Source: Gemmatimonadaceae bacterium (GTDB taxonomy: Bacteria; Gemmatimonadota; Gemmatimonadetes; Gemmatimonadales; Gemmatimonadaceae). Taken from it: 41,432 bases of DNA. The notes below the pieces were generated by a model. It was given only the letters and a program-made list of their open reading frames with translations. It was not told where the DNA came from and ran no database searches. Location: the NCBI GenBank assembly GCA_013817305.1, contig JACDCY010000012.1, positions 1-41,432 of the forward strand, in the 5' to 3' direction. Shown piece after piece: positions 33,242-41,432 of this stretch. The position numbers and the translations under genes are program-made. Each line of letters begins with the position of its first letter. The stretch's first letter is position 1.

Positions 33242-35617
33242 ATGCCCCGACTCGGCTTCTTGTCGCTTCTCTTGGGCGGACCGCTCGCCGCGCAGGCCCC
33301 GATCACCTCCCCTCCGCCCCTGCCCCCGGCTGCCGCCCGGACCGAGCCGTTCGACTTTTCGATTGCGAACATCATGCGCGGGCCCGAGCTGTACGGTCGC
33401 CCGCCGCAGCAGGTGGCGTGGTCGGCCGACGGTCGCTGGATCTATTTCCGCTGGATGGAGCCAGGCGCCGACTGGCGCGAGACCCCGAAGTCGTACCGCG
33501 TGCGCGCGTTGCCCGGCTCCAAGCCGGAGCGCGTCGCGGATGCGCAGCTGGATACCGTGGGACCGCTGCTCGCGACGGGAGTGCTTTCGGCGAGACGCGA
33601 CCGCCGCGTCGTGGAGTACCAGGGCGACATCTTCGTCATCGACGAAGCGACGGGCAACGTTCGCCGGCTCACCGAGACCGTCGCGCGCGAAGGTGATCCG
33701 CGGTTCAGCGCCGACGGATCGCGAATCTTCTTCGTGAGGGACAACAACGTTTATTCGGTCGATGTCAGCGGTGGGTCGCTGCGCCAGCACACCGACATCC
33801 GGTTCGGCGGCGCCGCGGATTCCGCGCGCCGCGCCGACTCGGCCCGGGCGGTAACGCAACGCGGCTTCCTGGAGACGCAGCAGCGCGAGCTGTTCGAGGC
33901 CATTCGCGACCGCGCGCGCGCCGACAGCATCAGGCGGGTCGATTCCATCTCGCTCGCCTCGCGCCGGTTGCAACCGGTCTTCCTTGGCAAGAACGAGCGC
34001 ATCAGCTCGATGTCCGTTTCGCCTACCGCCAACGCCATGGTCGTGGTGTTGACCTCGCAGCCGGAGAACGCGCGCATTGCCGGCGTTCCGCAGTACGTCA
34101 CCGAGTCGGGCTACACGGAAGAGCTGCGCCCCCGCACCAAGGTCGGCGACACGCAGGGCCGCTCGCGCATCGGGCTCATCTCGCTCCCGTCGGGCCGGAT
34201 CAACTGGCTGCGCGCGTTCAGCGGCGACACCGCGCTGGGATTCACCCGCGCGGTCGGGTGGAACAAGAGCGGCACACACGCCCTTCTGTTTTCGAGGAGC
34301 TTCGACAACAAGACGAGCACGCTACAGGCCGTGGACGCGTCGGGGCGCATGACGACTGTGGACGTGCAGCGCGACAGCGCGTGGGTCGGCGGGCCGTGCT
34401 TCACCTGCTCGGGGTGGTACGACGACGGCCGCCGGATCTGGTACGTGTCGGAGGCCGACGGCTATGCCCATCTCTATACGTCGCGTCCCGACGGCAGCGA
34501 CAAGCGCCAGCTCACGAGCGGGCGGTGGGAGGTGCGCGACGTCGAGCTTTCGCCCGACGAGCGCTGGTTTTACCTGCACACCAACGAGCCGTCGCCGTTC
34601 GAGCGGCACTTTTACCGCATGCCGGCCAGCGGTGGCGCGCGCGCACGTATCACGACCTGGTCGGGCGGGCATAGCGTAACGGTTTCACGCGACCAGCGCT
34701 GGCTCGCGAACGTTTATTCGCACGTAAACCAGCCGCCCGATCTCTTTCTCATGGAGAACAGGCCGGGCGCGCAGATGAGCCGGCTCACGCTGTCGCCCTC
34801 CCAGGAATGGCAGTCCTTCAACTGGATCAAGCCGGAGATCGTGATGATCCCCGCGTCCGACGGCGTGCAGGTCCCCGCGCACATCTACAAGCCGCAGGAC
34901 ATGGGCGCGCAGCCCAACGGCGCGGCGGTCATCTTCGTGCACGGCGCAGGGTATCTGCAGAACGTCGGCAACTTCTGGTCGGAGTACCCGCGCGAGTACA
35001 TGTTCAACCAGCTGCTCGCGTCCAAGGGATACGTCGTGCTCGATCTCGACTACCGGGCGTCGGCGGGACACGGGCGCGACTGGCGTACGGCGATCTATCG
35101 CTGGTTCGGGGGCCGGGACCTGCAGGACCACGTCGACGCTTCACGCTGGCTCAAGAGCCAGCACGGGATTCCCGGCGAGCGCGTCGGCATTTACGGCGGG
35201 AGCTACGGCGGGTTCATTACGCTGATGGCGCTGTTCACGGAAGCCGAACACTTCGGCGCTGGCGCCGCGCTGCGAAGTGTGACCGACTGGGCGCACTACA
35301 ACGAGGGCTACACGTCGAACATCCTGAACCGGCCGCAGGAGGATTCGCTCGCGTACCGCCGCTCGTCGCCGATCTACTTTGCGGAAGGATTGAAGGATCC
35401 CCTGGTGATCCTGCACGGCATGGTGGACACGAACGTGCACTTCCAGGATGTGGTGCGGCTGACGCAGCGGTTGATCGAGCTGGGCAAGACGGGTTGGGAG
35501 CTGGCCGTATATCCCGTGGAGGATCACGCGTTCGTCAGGCCGTCGTCGTGGACCGACGAGTACCGGCGGATCTACAAGATCTTCCAGGACAACCTGCCGG
35601 TGCGCCGCGCGCCGTGA
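33242..35617 (+). CDS. Secreted S9-family prolyl oligopeptidase/dipeptidyl peptidase
   Basis: 791 residues. A signal peptide ends near AAQA-PI (about residue 19). Residues 40-540 form a beta-propeller of the DPP IV/TolB type (repeated WSADGRWIYF, FSADGSRIFF, LSPDERWFYL strands). The C-terminal alpha/beta-hydrolase has the triad S654 in GGSYGGF, D729 in GMVDTNV and H762 in EDHAF. Cleaves peptides, commonly after proline, in the periplasm or outside. ATG start; divergent from the large array gene with a 166-base gap. Overlaps the YbdD gene by GTGA, so peptide hydrolysis and uptake may be linked. Confidence 0.93.
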   Translation: MPRLGFLSLLLGGPLAAQAPITSPPPLPPAAARTEPFDFSIANIMRGPELYGRPPQQVAWSADGRWIYFRWMEPGADWRETPKSYRVRALPGSKPERVADAQLDTVGPLLATGVLSARRDRRVVEYQGDIFVIDEATGNVRRLTETVAREGDPRFSADGSRIFFVRDNNVYSVDVSGGSLRQHTDIRFGGAADSARRADSARAVTQRGFLETQQRELFEAIRDRARADSIRRVDSISLASRRLQPVFLGKNERISSMSVSPTANAMVVVLTSQPENARIAGVPQYVTESGYTEELRPRTKVGDTQGRSRIGLISLPSGRINWLRAFSGDTALGFTRAVGWNKSGTHALLFSRSFDNKTSTLQAVDASGRMTTVDVQRDSAWVGGPCFTCSGWYDDGRRIWYVSEADGYAHLYTSRPDGSDKRQLTSGRWEVRDVELSPDERWFYLHTNEPSPFERHFYRMPASGGARARITTWSGGHSVTVSRDQRWLANVYSHVNQPPDLFLMENRPGAQMSRLTLSPSQEWQSFNWIKPEIVMIPASDGVQVPAHIYKPQDMGAQPNGAAVIFVHGAGYLQNVGNFWSEYPREYMFNQLLASKGYVVLDLDYRASAGHGRDWRTAIYRWFGGRDLQDHVDASRWLKSQHGIPGERVGIYGGSYGGFITLMALFTEAEHFGAGAALRSVTDWAHYNEGYTSNILNRPQEDSLAYRRSSPIYFAEGLKDPLVILHGMVDTNVHFQDVVRLTQRLIELGKTGWELAVYPVEDHAFVRPSSWTDEYRRIYKIFQDNLPVRRAP

Positions 35618-35808
35618 CGACCGCGCAGCAAAGCTGGTGGCAGAAGCTCGGTGAGTTCGTGCGCGCCGTCATGGGCGCGCCGAGCTACGAGCAGTACCTG
35701 GAGCACATGCAGCTCGTGCACCCGAACCAGACGCCGCTCGACCGCGAAGATTTCGTGTGCAGCAGGCTACACGCTCGCTACTCCAAGCCAGGAGCGCGCT
35801 GCTGCTGA
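35614..35808 (+). CDS. YbdD/YjiX-family small protein (CstA partner)
   Basis: 64 residues, from GTG 35614 overlapping the S9 peptidase stop. Family features: KLGEFVRAVMGAPSYEQYLEHMQ, then HPNQTP, then DARYG-type ARYSKPGA and a terminal Cys-Cys. In known systems this protein is needed by CstA/BtsT transporters. The short helix-rich protein ends in CC followed by TGA; some relatives end in Cys-selenocysteine, but here the TGA is an ordinary stop as far as can be seen. It overlaps the convergent MFS gene by 31 bases. Confidence 0.87.
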   Translation: MTTAQQSWWQKLGEFVRAVMGAPSYEQYLEHMQLVHPNQTPLDREDFVCSRLHARYSKPGARCC

Positions 35809-36950
35809 GGGGTACCAGCCCGCGCTCGGCCCACTCCGCTGCCGAGCAACAAAATGACAGCCCCACCCGCCAGCCCGGCTCCAACGAGGAACGCTGCCGA
35901 CGGACCCGATCGGTCCCACAGAATCCCAAACAGCAGCGACGCAGGCAGCGCGCCGAATCCTATCGCCAGATGGAACCAGCCGAATGCCGAGCCGCGGTCG
36001 GCGGCCGGCACGAGGTCGGCAACGAGCGCGCGCTCGGCTCCTTCGGTCAGGCTATAGAATAGGCCATACGCCGCGAACAGCGCCCAGATATGCCAGGCCG
36101 TCGTCGCGAACGCGAACGCGACGTACACTGCGGCGTACAGCAGCCACCCGCACACCAGGAGCGGCCTGCGGCCGAACCGATCAGAGAGCATTCCGCCGGC
36201 CGTGCCGGTGGCCGCCTTCACGACGTGCAGGTACGCCCAAAGTAGTGGCACCCAGGCCACGGGCACGCCGAGATCGGTGGCCCTGAGCAACAGGAACGCG
36301 TCGGTGGAGTTTCCCAGCGTGAACAGCAGCACCGCGCCAAGGAAAATCCAGAATCTCCTGTCGAATCTCTCCCGCAACGATGGCTTGGCGACAACCAAAG
36401 CCGCCGGCGCAGCAGCCACCGCGCGGGGCTCGCGAACCGCCGTAACCAATACAAGCAATGCGATCGCCGCGGGGATACCCGCCCACAGGAACACGGCGCG
36501 CAACGACAGTCCCATCTCGCGCAGCAGCACAAAGGCGATCACGGGCCCAACGACCGCGCCCGCGTGATCCAGCGAGCGATGAAAGCCGAAAGCTCGCCCT
36601 CTGATGGAGGGATCCACCGACTCGGCGATGAGCGCGTCCCGCGGCGCGGTGCGGATCCCCTTGCCGATGCGGTCGGTAACGCGCAGCAACAGTACCTGCG
36701 ACGCGGTCTGCGCGATGCCGATCAGCGGCCTTACCGCGGAAGCCAGTGCGTATCCCGCCACGACGAGGGGCTTTCTGCGCCGCATCCTGTCCGACCACCA
36801 GCCGCTGCCGAGCTTGACGAGCGCGGCTGTGGATTCCGCGGCTCCCTCGATCGCGCCGATGAGCGACGCGCTCGCTCCGAGCGTGGTGCTGATGAACAGC
36901 GGCAGTAGCGGATAGATCATTTCGCTCGACATGTCGGTGAAGAAGCTCAC
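35778..36950 (-). CDS. MFS transporter
   Basis: 390 residues, about 11-12 hydrophobic segments. The first is SFFTDMSSEMIYPLLPLFI, typical of a poorly characterised bacterial MFS group. The conserved loop 2-3 motif appears as GWWSDRMRRRKPLV, and again in the second half as GMLSDRFGRRPLLV. Substrate unknown. The only usual start, GTG 36950, falls inside the first membrane helix: in-frame codons upstream (VIALGA) extend the helix but no ATG, GTG or TTG is present for at least 25 codons. It follows the nucleotidyltransferase gene by 44 bases. Confidence 0.82.
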   Translation of the reverse strand: MSFFTDMSSEMIYPLLPLFISTTLGASASLIGAIEGAAESTAALVKLGSGWWSDRMRRRKPLVVAGYALASAVRPLIGIAQTASQVLLLRVTDRIGKGIRTAPRDALIAESVDPSIRGRAFGFHRSLDHAGAVVGPVIAFVLLREMGLSLRAVFLWAGIPAAIALLVLVTAVREPRAVAAAPAALVVAKPSLRERFDRRFWIFLGAVLLFTLGNSTDAFLLLRATDLGVPVAWVPLLWAYLHVVKAATGTAGGMLSDRFGRRPLLVCGWLLYAAVYVAFAFATTAWHIWALFAAYGLFYSLTEGAERALVADLVPAADRGSAFGWFHLAIGFGALPASLLFGILWDRSGPSAAFLVGAGLAGGAVILLLGSGVGRARAGTPQQQRAPGLE

Positions 36951-36994
36951 CGCGCCGAGCGCGATTACGGTGCGCCCGAGTTTCGGCCCGGTCG

Positions 36995-37975
36995 TTATTT
37001 GAGGCGCACCTCGGAATGGTCGCCGATCGTGACTTCCCCGTGCAGCCCGTCGAGCACCGCTTCGTCGCCTATGAGCGAGTTGGTCAGCTTTGATTTCGTG
37101 ATCTTTGCACCGGTGCCGATGATCGTGTGGCTCAGCTCGGAGCCCTCGATCACGCTGCCCTTACCTATTGAGACGTTGGGACCGACCGTCGAATCTTTCA
37201 GCGTAACATCGTCCTCGATGTAGACGGGATCCACGATCTTCACGCCGTCCAGCTTCGCCGGCTTGCGCGCATGGCCCTTGGTCAACATGACGCGGTTCGT
37301 GTCGAGCAGCGTGTCGATCTTACCCGCGTCATACCACCCGGCGACGTCCACGACCCTGATCCTGGCGCCCTTGTCGATCATGTACTGGAACGCGTCGGTG
37401 AGGTAGTACTCGCCCTGGTTCATCGGCGAGGCGAGCACGTGGTCCAGCCCTTCAAACAGCAGCTTCCAGTTCCTGATGTAGTACAGGCCGATGTTGGCGC
37501 GCTTGGAGATGGGCTCCTTCGGCTTCTCGATGATACGCGTCATGTTGCCGTCGTTGTCGGTGACCACGACCCCGAAGCGCTGGTAGTCCTCGACTTCCTT
37601 CACCCATATGATCCCGTCCGCGTCGGTCTTGTTCACGAGCGACAGGTCGGCGTCGAAGATCGTGTCCACGAAGATGATTAGCACAGGCTCATCCACGTAC
37701 TCGCGGGCGAGCGCGATCGCGCCCGCGGTACCGTCCTGCACCTTCTGCTCGACGAATACCGATGGGAAGTCGTAGCTGCGCGCGAACTTCTCGACCGTCT
37801 CCTTGAGATGCCCGGTGATATACACGATCTGTTCGACGTTGCCGAGCTTCTTCAATTCGTCGAGCACGTACGCCATGACAGGTTTGCCCGCGACCTTGAG
37901 CATCGGCTTGGGCGTGACGTGCGTGTGCGGACGCAGCCGCGTGCCTTTCCCGGCGAGCGGTATGATGACTTTCAT
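36995..37975 (-). CDS. Sugar-1-phosphate nucleotidyltransferase with C-terminal beta-helix
   Basis: 326 residues. The N-terminal domain begins KVIIPLAGKGTRLRPHT and has TPKPMLKVAGKPV, the nucleotide and sugar-phosphate binding signature of glucose-1-phosphate thymidylyl/uridylyltransferases. Residues from about 260 form left-handed beta-helix hexapeptides (VTLKDSTVGPNVSIGKGSVI). It makes an activated sugar for polysaccharide or glycoconjugate synthesis; the exact nucleotide and sugar are not readable. ATG 37975 overlaps the cupin gene stop (ATGA). The longer open frame upstream is a shadow. Confidence 0.87.
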   Translation of the reverse strand: MKVIIPLAGKGTRLRPHTHVTPKPMLKVAGKPVMAYVLDELKKLGNVEQIVYITGHLKETVEKFARSYDFPSVFVEQKVQDGTAGAIALAREYVDEPVLIIFVDTIFDADLSLVNKTDADGIIWVKEVEDYQRFGVVVTDNDGNMTRIIEKPKEPISKRANIGLYYIRNWKLLFEGLDHVLASPMNQGEYYLTDAFQYMIDKGARIRVVDVAGWYDAGKIDTLLDTNRVMLTKGHARKPAKLDGVKIVDPVYIEDDVTLKDSTVGPNVSIGKGSVIEGSELSHTIIGTGAKITKSKLTNSLIGDEAVLDGLHGEVTIGDHSEVRLK

Positions 37976-38412
37976 GGCTGGCTCGTTCCCTCGCGCCCGT
38001 ACCGGTCTTTCAGGCGAACAACATCGTCCAAGTGCGCGGTGGATGCTTCCAGCACGTCGCAGTCGGTCACGGCTTCCATCTGATGCACGGTGTGTGGTGT
38101 GATGCGAAACGATTCGCCCGCGCGGAGTCGCACGTCCTCGAGGTCGCCCTGCCCAGGACCGTTCTGCACGCGGTAGATGATTTCGCCCGAAAGCAGGTGA
38201 ACAGTTTCGTCCTTCGTGTTGTGGTACTGGATCGACAGAGCATGCCCGGCCTTGATGTGCAAGATCTTGCCCACGTACTGGTCGGTGCTCGCCCAGATCG
38301 TCTCGTGTCCCCATGGCTTGGGAACCACTCGAACGTCCACGCGGCCGGAGCGAGTCCCGGCAGCCGGCTGAGACGATTGGTTGTGTTGCCTGGCTTCACG
38401 GTCTGAGGGCAT
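37972..38412 (-). CDS. Cupin, phosphomannose isomerase C-terminal type
   Basis: 146 residues. A single cupin barrel at about 30-135: PKPWGHETIW opening, then SIQYHNTKDETVHLLSGEI (metal-binding His and Glu), and FRITPHTVHQMEA. This is the type-II mannose-6-phosphate isomerase or GDP-mannose pyrophosphorylase-associated cupin. Overlap with the nucleotidyltransferase gene suggests joint sugar activation. ATG 38412; the frame continuing to 39018 is an antisense shadow of the UbiB gene. Divergent from that gene by 69 bases. Confidence 0.85.
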   Translation of the reverse strand: MPSDREARQHNQSSQPAAGTRSGRVDVRVVPKPWGHETIWASTDQYVGKILHIKAGHALSIQYHNTKDETVHLLSGEIIYRVQNGPGQGDLEDVRLRAGESFRITPHTVHQMEAVTDCDVLEASTAHLDDVVRLKDRYGREGTSQP

Positions 38413-38481
38413 GCAGTAATATCTCGTACTGCGTGGAACCGCAGCAACCGACGGGCACGGCTTCTGCCTCTGGAGGCGGTC

Positions 38482-40275
38482 ATGATACTCGCGCCGCGCT
38501 ACCTGCCGCGACTCGCATCGATCGTAGGGCTCTTCACCAACTACGGCCTTCGCGACTTCGCAAAAAACCAGGGACTCCTCAGCGTGCAGGGCGCGGAGCT
38601 CGCCACCGACGGCGACGCTGCCGACGACGACGGCCAGGACAAAGCAGTCGCCTTCCGTAAGCGGCTGGTGGAGCTCGGGCCTGCCTACGTGAAGCTCGGC
38701 CAGGTGCTGTCCACCCGCCCCGACCTGCTCCCAGCGCCATACATCCGCGAGCTGGAGCACCTGCAGGACTCGGTCGGAGAGATGGAATACGCCACCGTCA
38801 CTGCCACGATCGAAGAAGAGCTCGGCGCCAAGGTGACGAAGCTGTTCTCCCGCTTCGACGAAAAACCGATCGGGACCGCCAGCCTCGGCCAGGTGCACTC
38901 GGCCGCGCTCCGCGACGGGCGGGAGGTCGTGGTCAAAGTGCAGCGCCCCAACCTGCGCGAGCAGCTGTCGGACGACATCGAGTTCTTCCGCGAGCTGGCC
39001 ACCTTCCTCTCTGCGCACACCGCGGCGTCAGACCGCGTGGACATCGTCGGCGTCGTGCAGCAGGTCGAGCGCTCCCTGGCCGACGAGCTCGATTACCTGA
39101 CCGAAGCGCGCAACTCCGCGACCTTCCGGAAGATGCTGGCCAGGTTCCCGCACGTCCTGATTCCGCGCGTGATCGAGGCGTACACCACGCACAAGGTGCT
39201 CACGACCGAGCGGATCAAGGGCGTGAAGATCGGCGACATCCCCGCGATCAGCCGCGTCGATCACGACTTCAGCACCCTCGCAGAGGAGCTGGCGCACGCG
39301 TACCTGCACATGATCACGGTGGAGGGTCATTTCCACGCCGATCCGCACCCGGGCAACATCTTCGTGGTGCTTCCAGGCAGGGAGAACCCGCTCACTCCGG
39401 GCGAGCTGGTGGCGGCCGACCGCCGCAACGATGTACGCGAGGCAGCCACCCCTCTCTCGAAGCTCGAGGTCGAGGCACGCGAGGCCGCCACCGACGTGGC
39501 GTTGCCGGGAGAGCCCAAGCTGGCGCTCATCGACTTCGGAATGACCGCGCATCTGCCCCAGCGTCTGCGCGACAACATCGTGCGCCTGCTGATGGGGATC
39601 GCCGAGAACCACGGGGAACAGGCCGCCGAGACGCTGATCGAGATGGGCGAATCCGTGGATTCGTTCGACCGGAAGTCGTACGAGACGGAGATCGCGGGGA
39701 TCATTGCGCAGCACGCCGACCAGAGCGTTGGCGACATGCCCGCCGGCGCCGTGCTGTTTCGGATGATCGACACCGGGTACAAGAAGGGTCTCAAGCTGCC
39801 GGCGGAGCTGACGCTGCTGGCGAAGGCGCTGTTCAATCTGGACGCGGTGACGCGGTCGCTGGACCCGACGTTCAATCCGCAGGAGGCGGTGCGCGACTAT
39901 ACGTCGAGCCTCGCGGACGAGCGCGCGCGGAGGGATTTCTCACCGCGGCGGCTGTACCAGATCGCGACCGAGGCGTCCGATTTTCTGGGGGCGCTGCCGC
40001 ACCGGCTGGACGTGATCACCAAGCGGATCGCCGCGAACGACGTCGGACTGCGGCTCGACACTCCGCAGCTGGGAACGCTGCTGGAGGGGATGCAGAAGAT
40101 CGCGAACCGGATTTTTATGGGGCTCGTTTTGGCGGGACTGCTGGTCGCGAGCGGGTTGATGATTCAGAGCTGGCCGCGGCTGGGGATCGCCGGGTTTTCG
40201 ATCGCCGCGGTGCTCGCCGTCTACATGGTTCTGTCGATTCTGATCAGCGACCGCAAGCGTGACGGGAGCGGTTGA
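38482..40275 (+). CDS. ABC1/UbiB/AarF-family kinase-like protein
   Basis: 597 residues. The UbiB-specific KxGQ motif is K71-L-G-Q74, followed by the Ala-rich loop GTASLGQVH (131-139), the lysine K152 in VVKVQRP, HADPHPGN and LIDFGM (catalytic-loop and metal residues). Two C-terminal hydrophobic segments anchor it to the inner membrane. Homologues support quinone synthesis or lipid handling through ATPase activity. Odd feature: about 40 acidic, charged residues are inserted between HPGNIFV and LALIDFGM, where the family has only a few. ATG start. Confidence 0.92.
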   Translation: MILAPRYLPRLASIVGLFTNYGLRDFAKNQGLLSVQGAELATDGDAADDDGQDKAVAFRKRLVELGPAYVKLGQVLSTRPDLLPAPYIRELEHLQDSVGEMEYATVTATIEEELGAKVTKLFSRFDEKPIGTASLGQVHSAALRDGREVVVKVQRPNLREQLSDDIEFFRELATFLSAHTAASDRVDIVGVVQQVERSLADELDYLTEARNSATFRKMLARFPHVLIPRVIEAYTTHKVLTTERIKGVKIGDIPAISRVDHDFSTLAEELAHAYLHMITVEGHFHADPHPGNIFVVLPGRENPLTPGELVAADRRNDVREAATPLSKLEVEAREAATDVALPGEPKLALIDFGMTAHLPQRLRDNIVRLLMGIAENHGEQAAETLIEMGESVDSFDRKSYETEIAGIIAQHADQSVGDMPAGAVLFRMIDTGYKKGLKLPAELTLLAKALFNLDAVTRSLDPTFNPQEAVRDYTSSLADERARRDFSPRRLYQIATEASDFLGALPHRLDVITKRIAANDVGLRLDTPQLGTLLEGMQKIANRIFMGLVLAGLLVASGLMIQSWPRLGIAGFSIAAVLAVYMVLSILISDRKRDGSG

Positions 40276-40406
40276 GTAGCAATAATTGGCGGTAGCAGGA
40301 TCGCGCGGCAAGCGGTTGCCACTCGTGGCCGCCGAACGATGGCGCGCCGCACGGACCCCGGAGTGAGAGTTCGCCAGCGTGCCGATGGCGCGCGGAACCT
40401 CAACCT

Positions 40407-40411
40407 GGAGG
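40407..40411 (+). promoter_or_regulatory. Shine-Dalgarno GGAGG
   Basis: Perfect GGAGG four bases before ATG 40416; it supports that start for the Cys-rich lipoprotein gene. Confidence 0.7.
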
Positions 40412-40415
40412 TCGG

Positions 40416-41285
40416 ATGCCGATCAACACCAGTGTGGCCGCGATGGGGCGATCGCGGGTATGGAAGCTCCTCGTCGCGCTCGGCGGCGCGGCGGTAATTG
40501 CGAGCGTGGGAATTTCTGGGTGCCACGATCAACCGCTGCCGATGGAGGCGTTGGCTCTGACGCCGCCCGAGCCGTCGCTCTCGCGCTATCCCACGGAAGA
40601 GGAGTACGCGGAAATGCCGGCCGAGTTCCGAACCGGGCCCAGCATTTTAGCGGCATGGGTCGACGCGGGGTTCGTGGGCAACCGCGCCTACGGCCGGGGA
40701 TGGATGCAGTACTTCGCGAACTACGCCAAGATCACGCTCCCCGTGACCTTGATCTACGACAACCGACAGGTGACCAGCACAACGGGCTATAGCGAACTGT
40801 CGTCCGTGCTGCCGGCTGTTCGCGAGATGGAGGCGTATGCGTCCCTCGGCGTGAGTGGCAGTTGCGGGAACACCGTAAACGCGTCCGGGATCTTCTTTGT
40901 GCGGCACCAGATTCCCATCAGCAGAGGCTGGTTCCAATGGGGGGAAGAAACCGCCACCGACGGCGGTACGAAGTCGCAGCCCGCATGCTCGTGTGGTGGG
41001 GCAACGTCTCTTCAGGATGCGGCGTACGACCCGTACGCGGGCGACGGCCCCGAATCACCCTGTGCGGACGGCGGCTCCAGCGGTGGAACAAGCGGGAGCG
41101 GAACACAGTTTTCGCCGGGTAGTTATACCGGCGGTGAGACGGTCGATTGGAATACGGGAATAGGAAACGGGGGCGGCAGCGCGTGCGGAGCGGACGCCGT
41201 TGTGGAGTACGTCTGCATCGATGTCTGGAACTCTGAGACTGAGCGCTGGGATGAGTGGGGGTGCGGATATGTCACGATGTGCTGA
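40416..41285 (+). CDS. Cys-rich hypothetical lipoprotein
   Basis: 289 residues. A lipoprotein signal ends in GISGC with lipid Cys36. The mature part has a domain at about 50-170 (YPTEEEYAEMPAEFR, YFANYAKITLPVTLIY, paired cysteines). A Gly/Ser-rich low-complexity stretch (about 205-245) follows, then a compact C-terminal tail with several Cys and Trp (VEYVCIDVWNSET, WGCGYVTMC). About nine cysteines suggest disulfides outside the cytoplasm. No family recognised. Perfect GGAGG before the ATG. 140 bases without any visible gene separate it from the UbiB gene. Confidence 0.7.
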   Translation: MPINTSVAAMGRSRVWKLLVALGGAAVIASVGISGCHDQPLPMEALALTPPEPSLSRYPTEEEYAEMPAEFRTGPSILAAWVDAGFVGNRAYGRGWMQYFANYAKITLPVTLIYDNRQVTSTTGYSELSSVLPAVREMEAYASLGVSGSCGNTVNASGIFFVRHQIPISRGWFQWGEETATDGGTKSQPACSCGGATSLQDAAYDPYAGDGPESPCADGGSSGGTSGSGTQFSPGSYTGGETVDWNTGIGNGGGSACGADAVVEYVCIDVWNSETERWDEWGCGYVTMC

Positions 41286-41349
41286 GAACGTAGAGACGAA
41301 CGGGTGGGGCGGCCGCCCAGCGAATACTCAAACCAATTCGGAGGCCAAC

Positions 41350-41432
41350 ATGCGAAGCACTCTGTTGCGGCTCGGACTGACAGTTCTTTTAATCCAGACA
41401 GGCGCCGCGGTCGCGTCCGCCCAGGCGGACGC
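41350..41432 (+). CDS. Start of an exported protein (3' end outside window)
   Basis: 27 codons are visible: a basic start, a hydrophobic core LLRLGLTVLLIQTGAAVASA and a cleavage-type ASAQA. GGAGG at 41340-41344 lies five bases before the ATG, which makes the start convincing. Downstream of the Cys-rich lipoprotein by 64 bases and on the same strand. The mature protein cannot be assessed. Confidence 0.65.
   Translation, partial: MRSTLLRLGLTVLLIQTGAAVASAQAD

Noticed and set aside
35806-35820. TGA after Cys-Cys in the YbdD gene as selenocysteine
   Set aside because: Selenoprotein relatives end Cys-Sec followed at once by a stop; here read-through continues for many codons, and I see no selenocysteine insertion hairpin.
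40276-40415. Possible small gene or RNA between the UbiB gene and the Cys-rich lipoprotein
   Set aside because: No ORF with a start signal and no convincing hairpin.

Overview
The window is high-GC bacterial chromosome with densely packed, often overlapping genes and no rRNA, tRNA, CRISPR array, transposase or phage gene that I can see. Several traits fit Gemmatimonadota: many secreted proteins and lipoproteins, a carboxypeptidase-regulatory-domain protein, lipocalin-like small lipoproteins, an S9 peptidase, and an aerobic ETF/ETF-QO system. That assignment is inference from gene content only.

Layout. 1-844 is the end of a membrane protein. 868-6046 (minus) is a tight housekeeping operon: guaB, amino-acid permease, nrnA-like DHH phosphoesterase, mrp/apbC. 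6261-10538 (minus) is a cell-envelope set: SH3-like exported protein, an L,D-transpeptidase paralogue that has lost its catalytic residues, an intact L,D-transpeptidase, an M15 peptidase, a small protein and a DUF1232 protein. 10611-17161 (plus) runs gpmI, beta-barrel protein, BON protein, a PTPS-family pterin enzyme, PBP4-type dacB, moeA and a METTL20-like methyltransferase. It converges on the electron-transfer operon etfB-etfA-ETF-QO (20588-17183, minus). 20776-22023 is a serine hydrolase. 24248-22025 (minus) is a glutaryl-CoA-type acyl-CoA dehydrogenase, which would feed ETF, plus a secreted protein. 26702-24289 (minus) holds a lipoprotein, a metallophosphoesterase, an SprT-like metalloprotein and a small ORF.

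26754-28814 is cstA. 28888-33075 (minus) is the most unusual stretch: a large lipoprotein-like gene whose signal peptide is in the wrong frame, followed by a tandem array with an exact 751-bp period. Each unit carries the 3' end of the large gene and a small lipocalin-like lipoprotein gene. The array ends in a further small lipoprotein. After it come an S9 peptidase and, overlapping its stop, a YbdD/YjiX protein, the usual partner of CstA but here about 6.8 kb away from it. 38412-35778 (minus) is cupin, sugar nucleotidyltransferase and MFS transporter. 38482-40275 is a UbiB/ABC1 kinase-like protein. The window ends in a Cys-rich lipoprotein and the start of another exported protein.

How the parts connect. 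Acyl-CoA dehydrogenase, ETF and ETF-QO form one electron route to quinone, and the neighbouring methyltransferase may modify the EtfB recognition loop. The transpeptidases, M15 peptidase and PBP4 all act on peptidoglycan. CstA with YbdD is a pyruvate/peptide uptake pair. The 751-bp array looks like local amplification of a lipoprotein gene next to a secreted protein of unknown role; an effector-and-partner relationship is possible but unproven.
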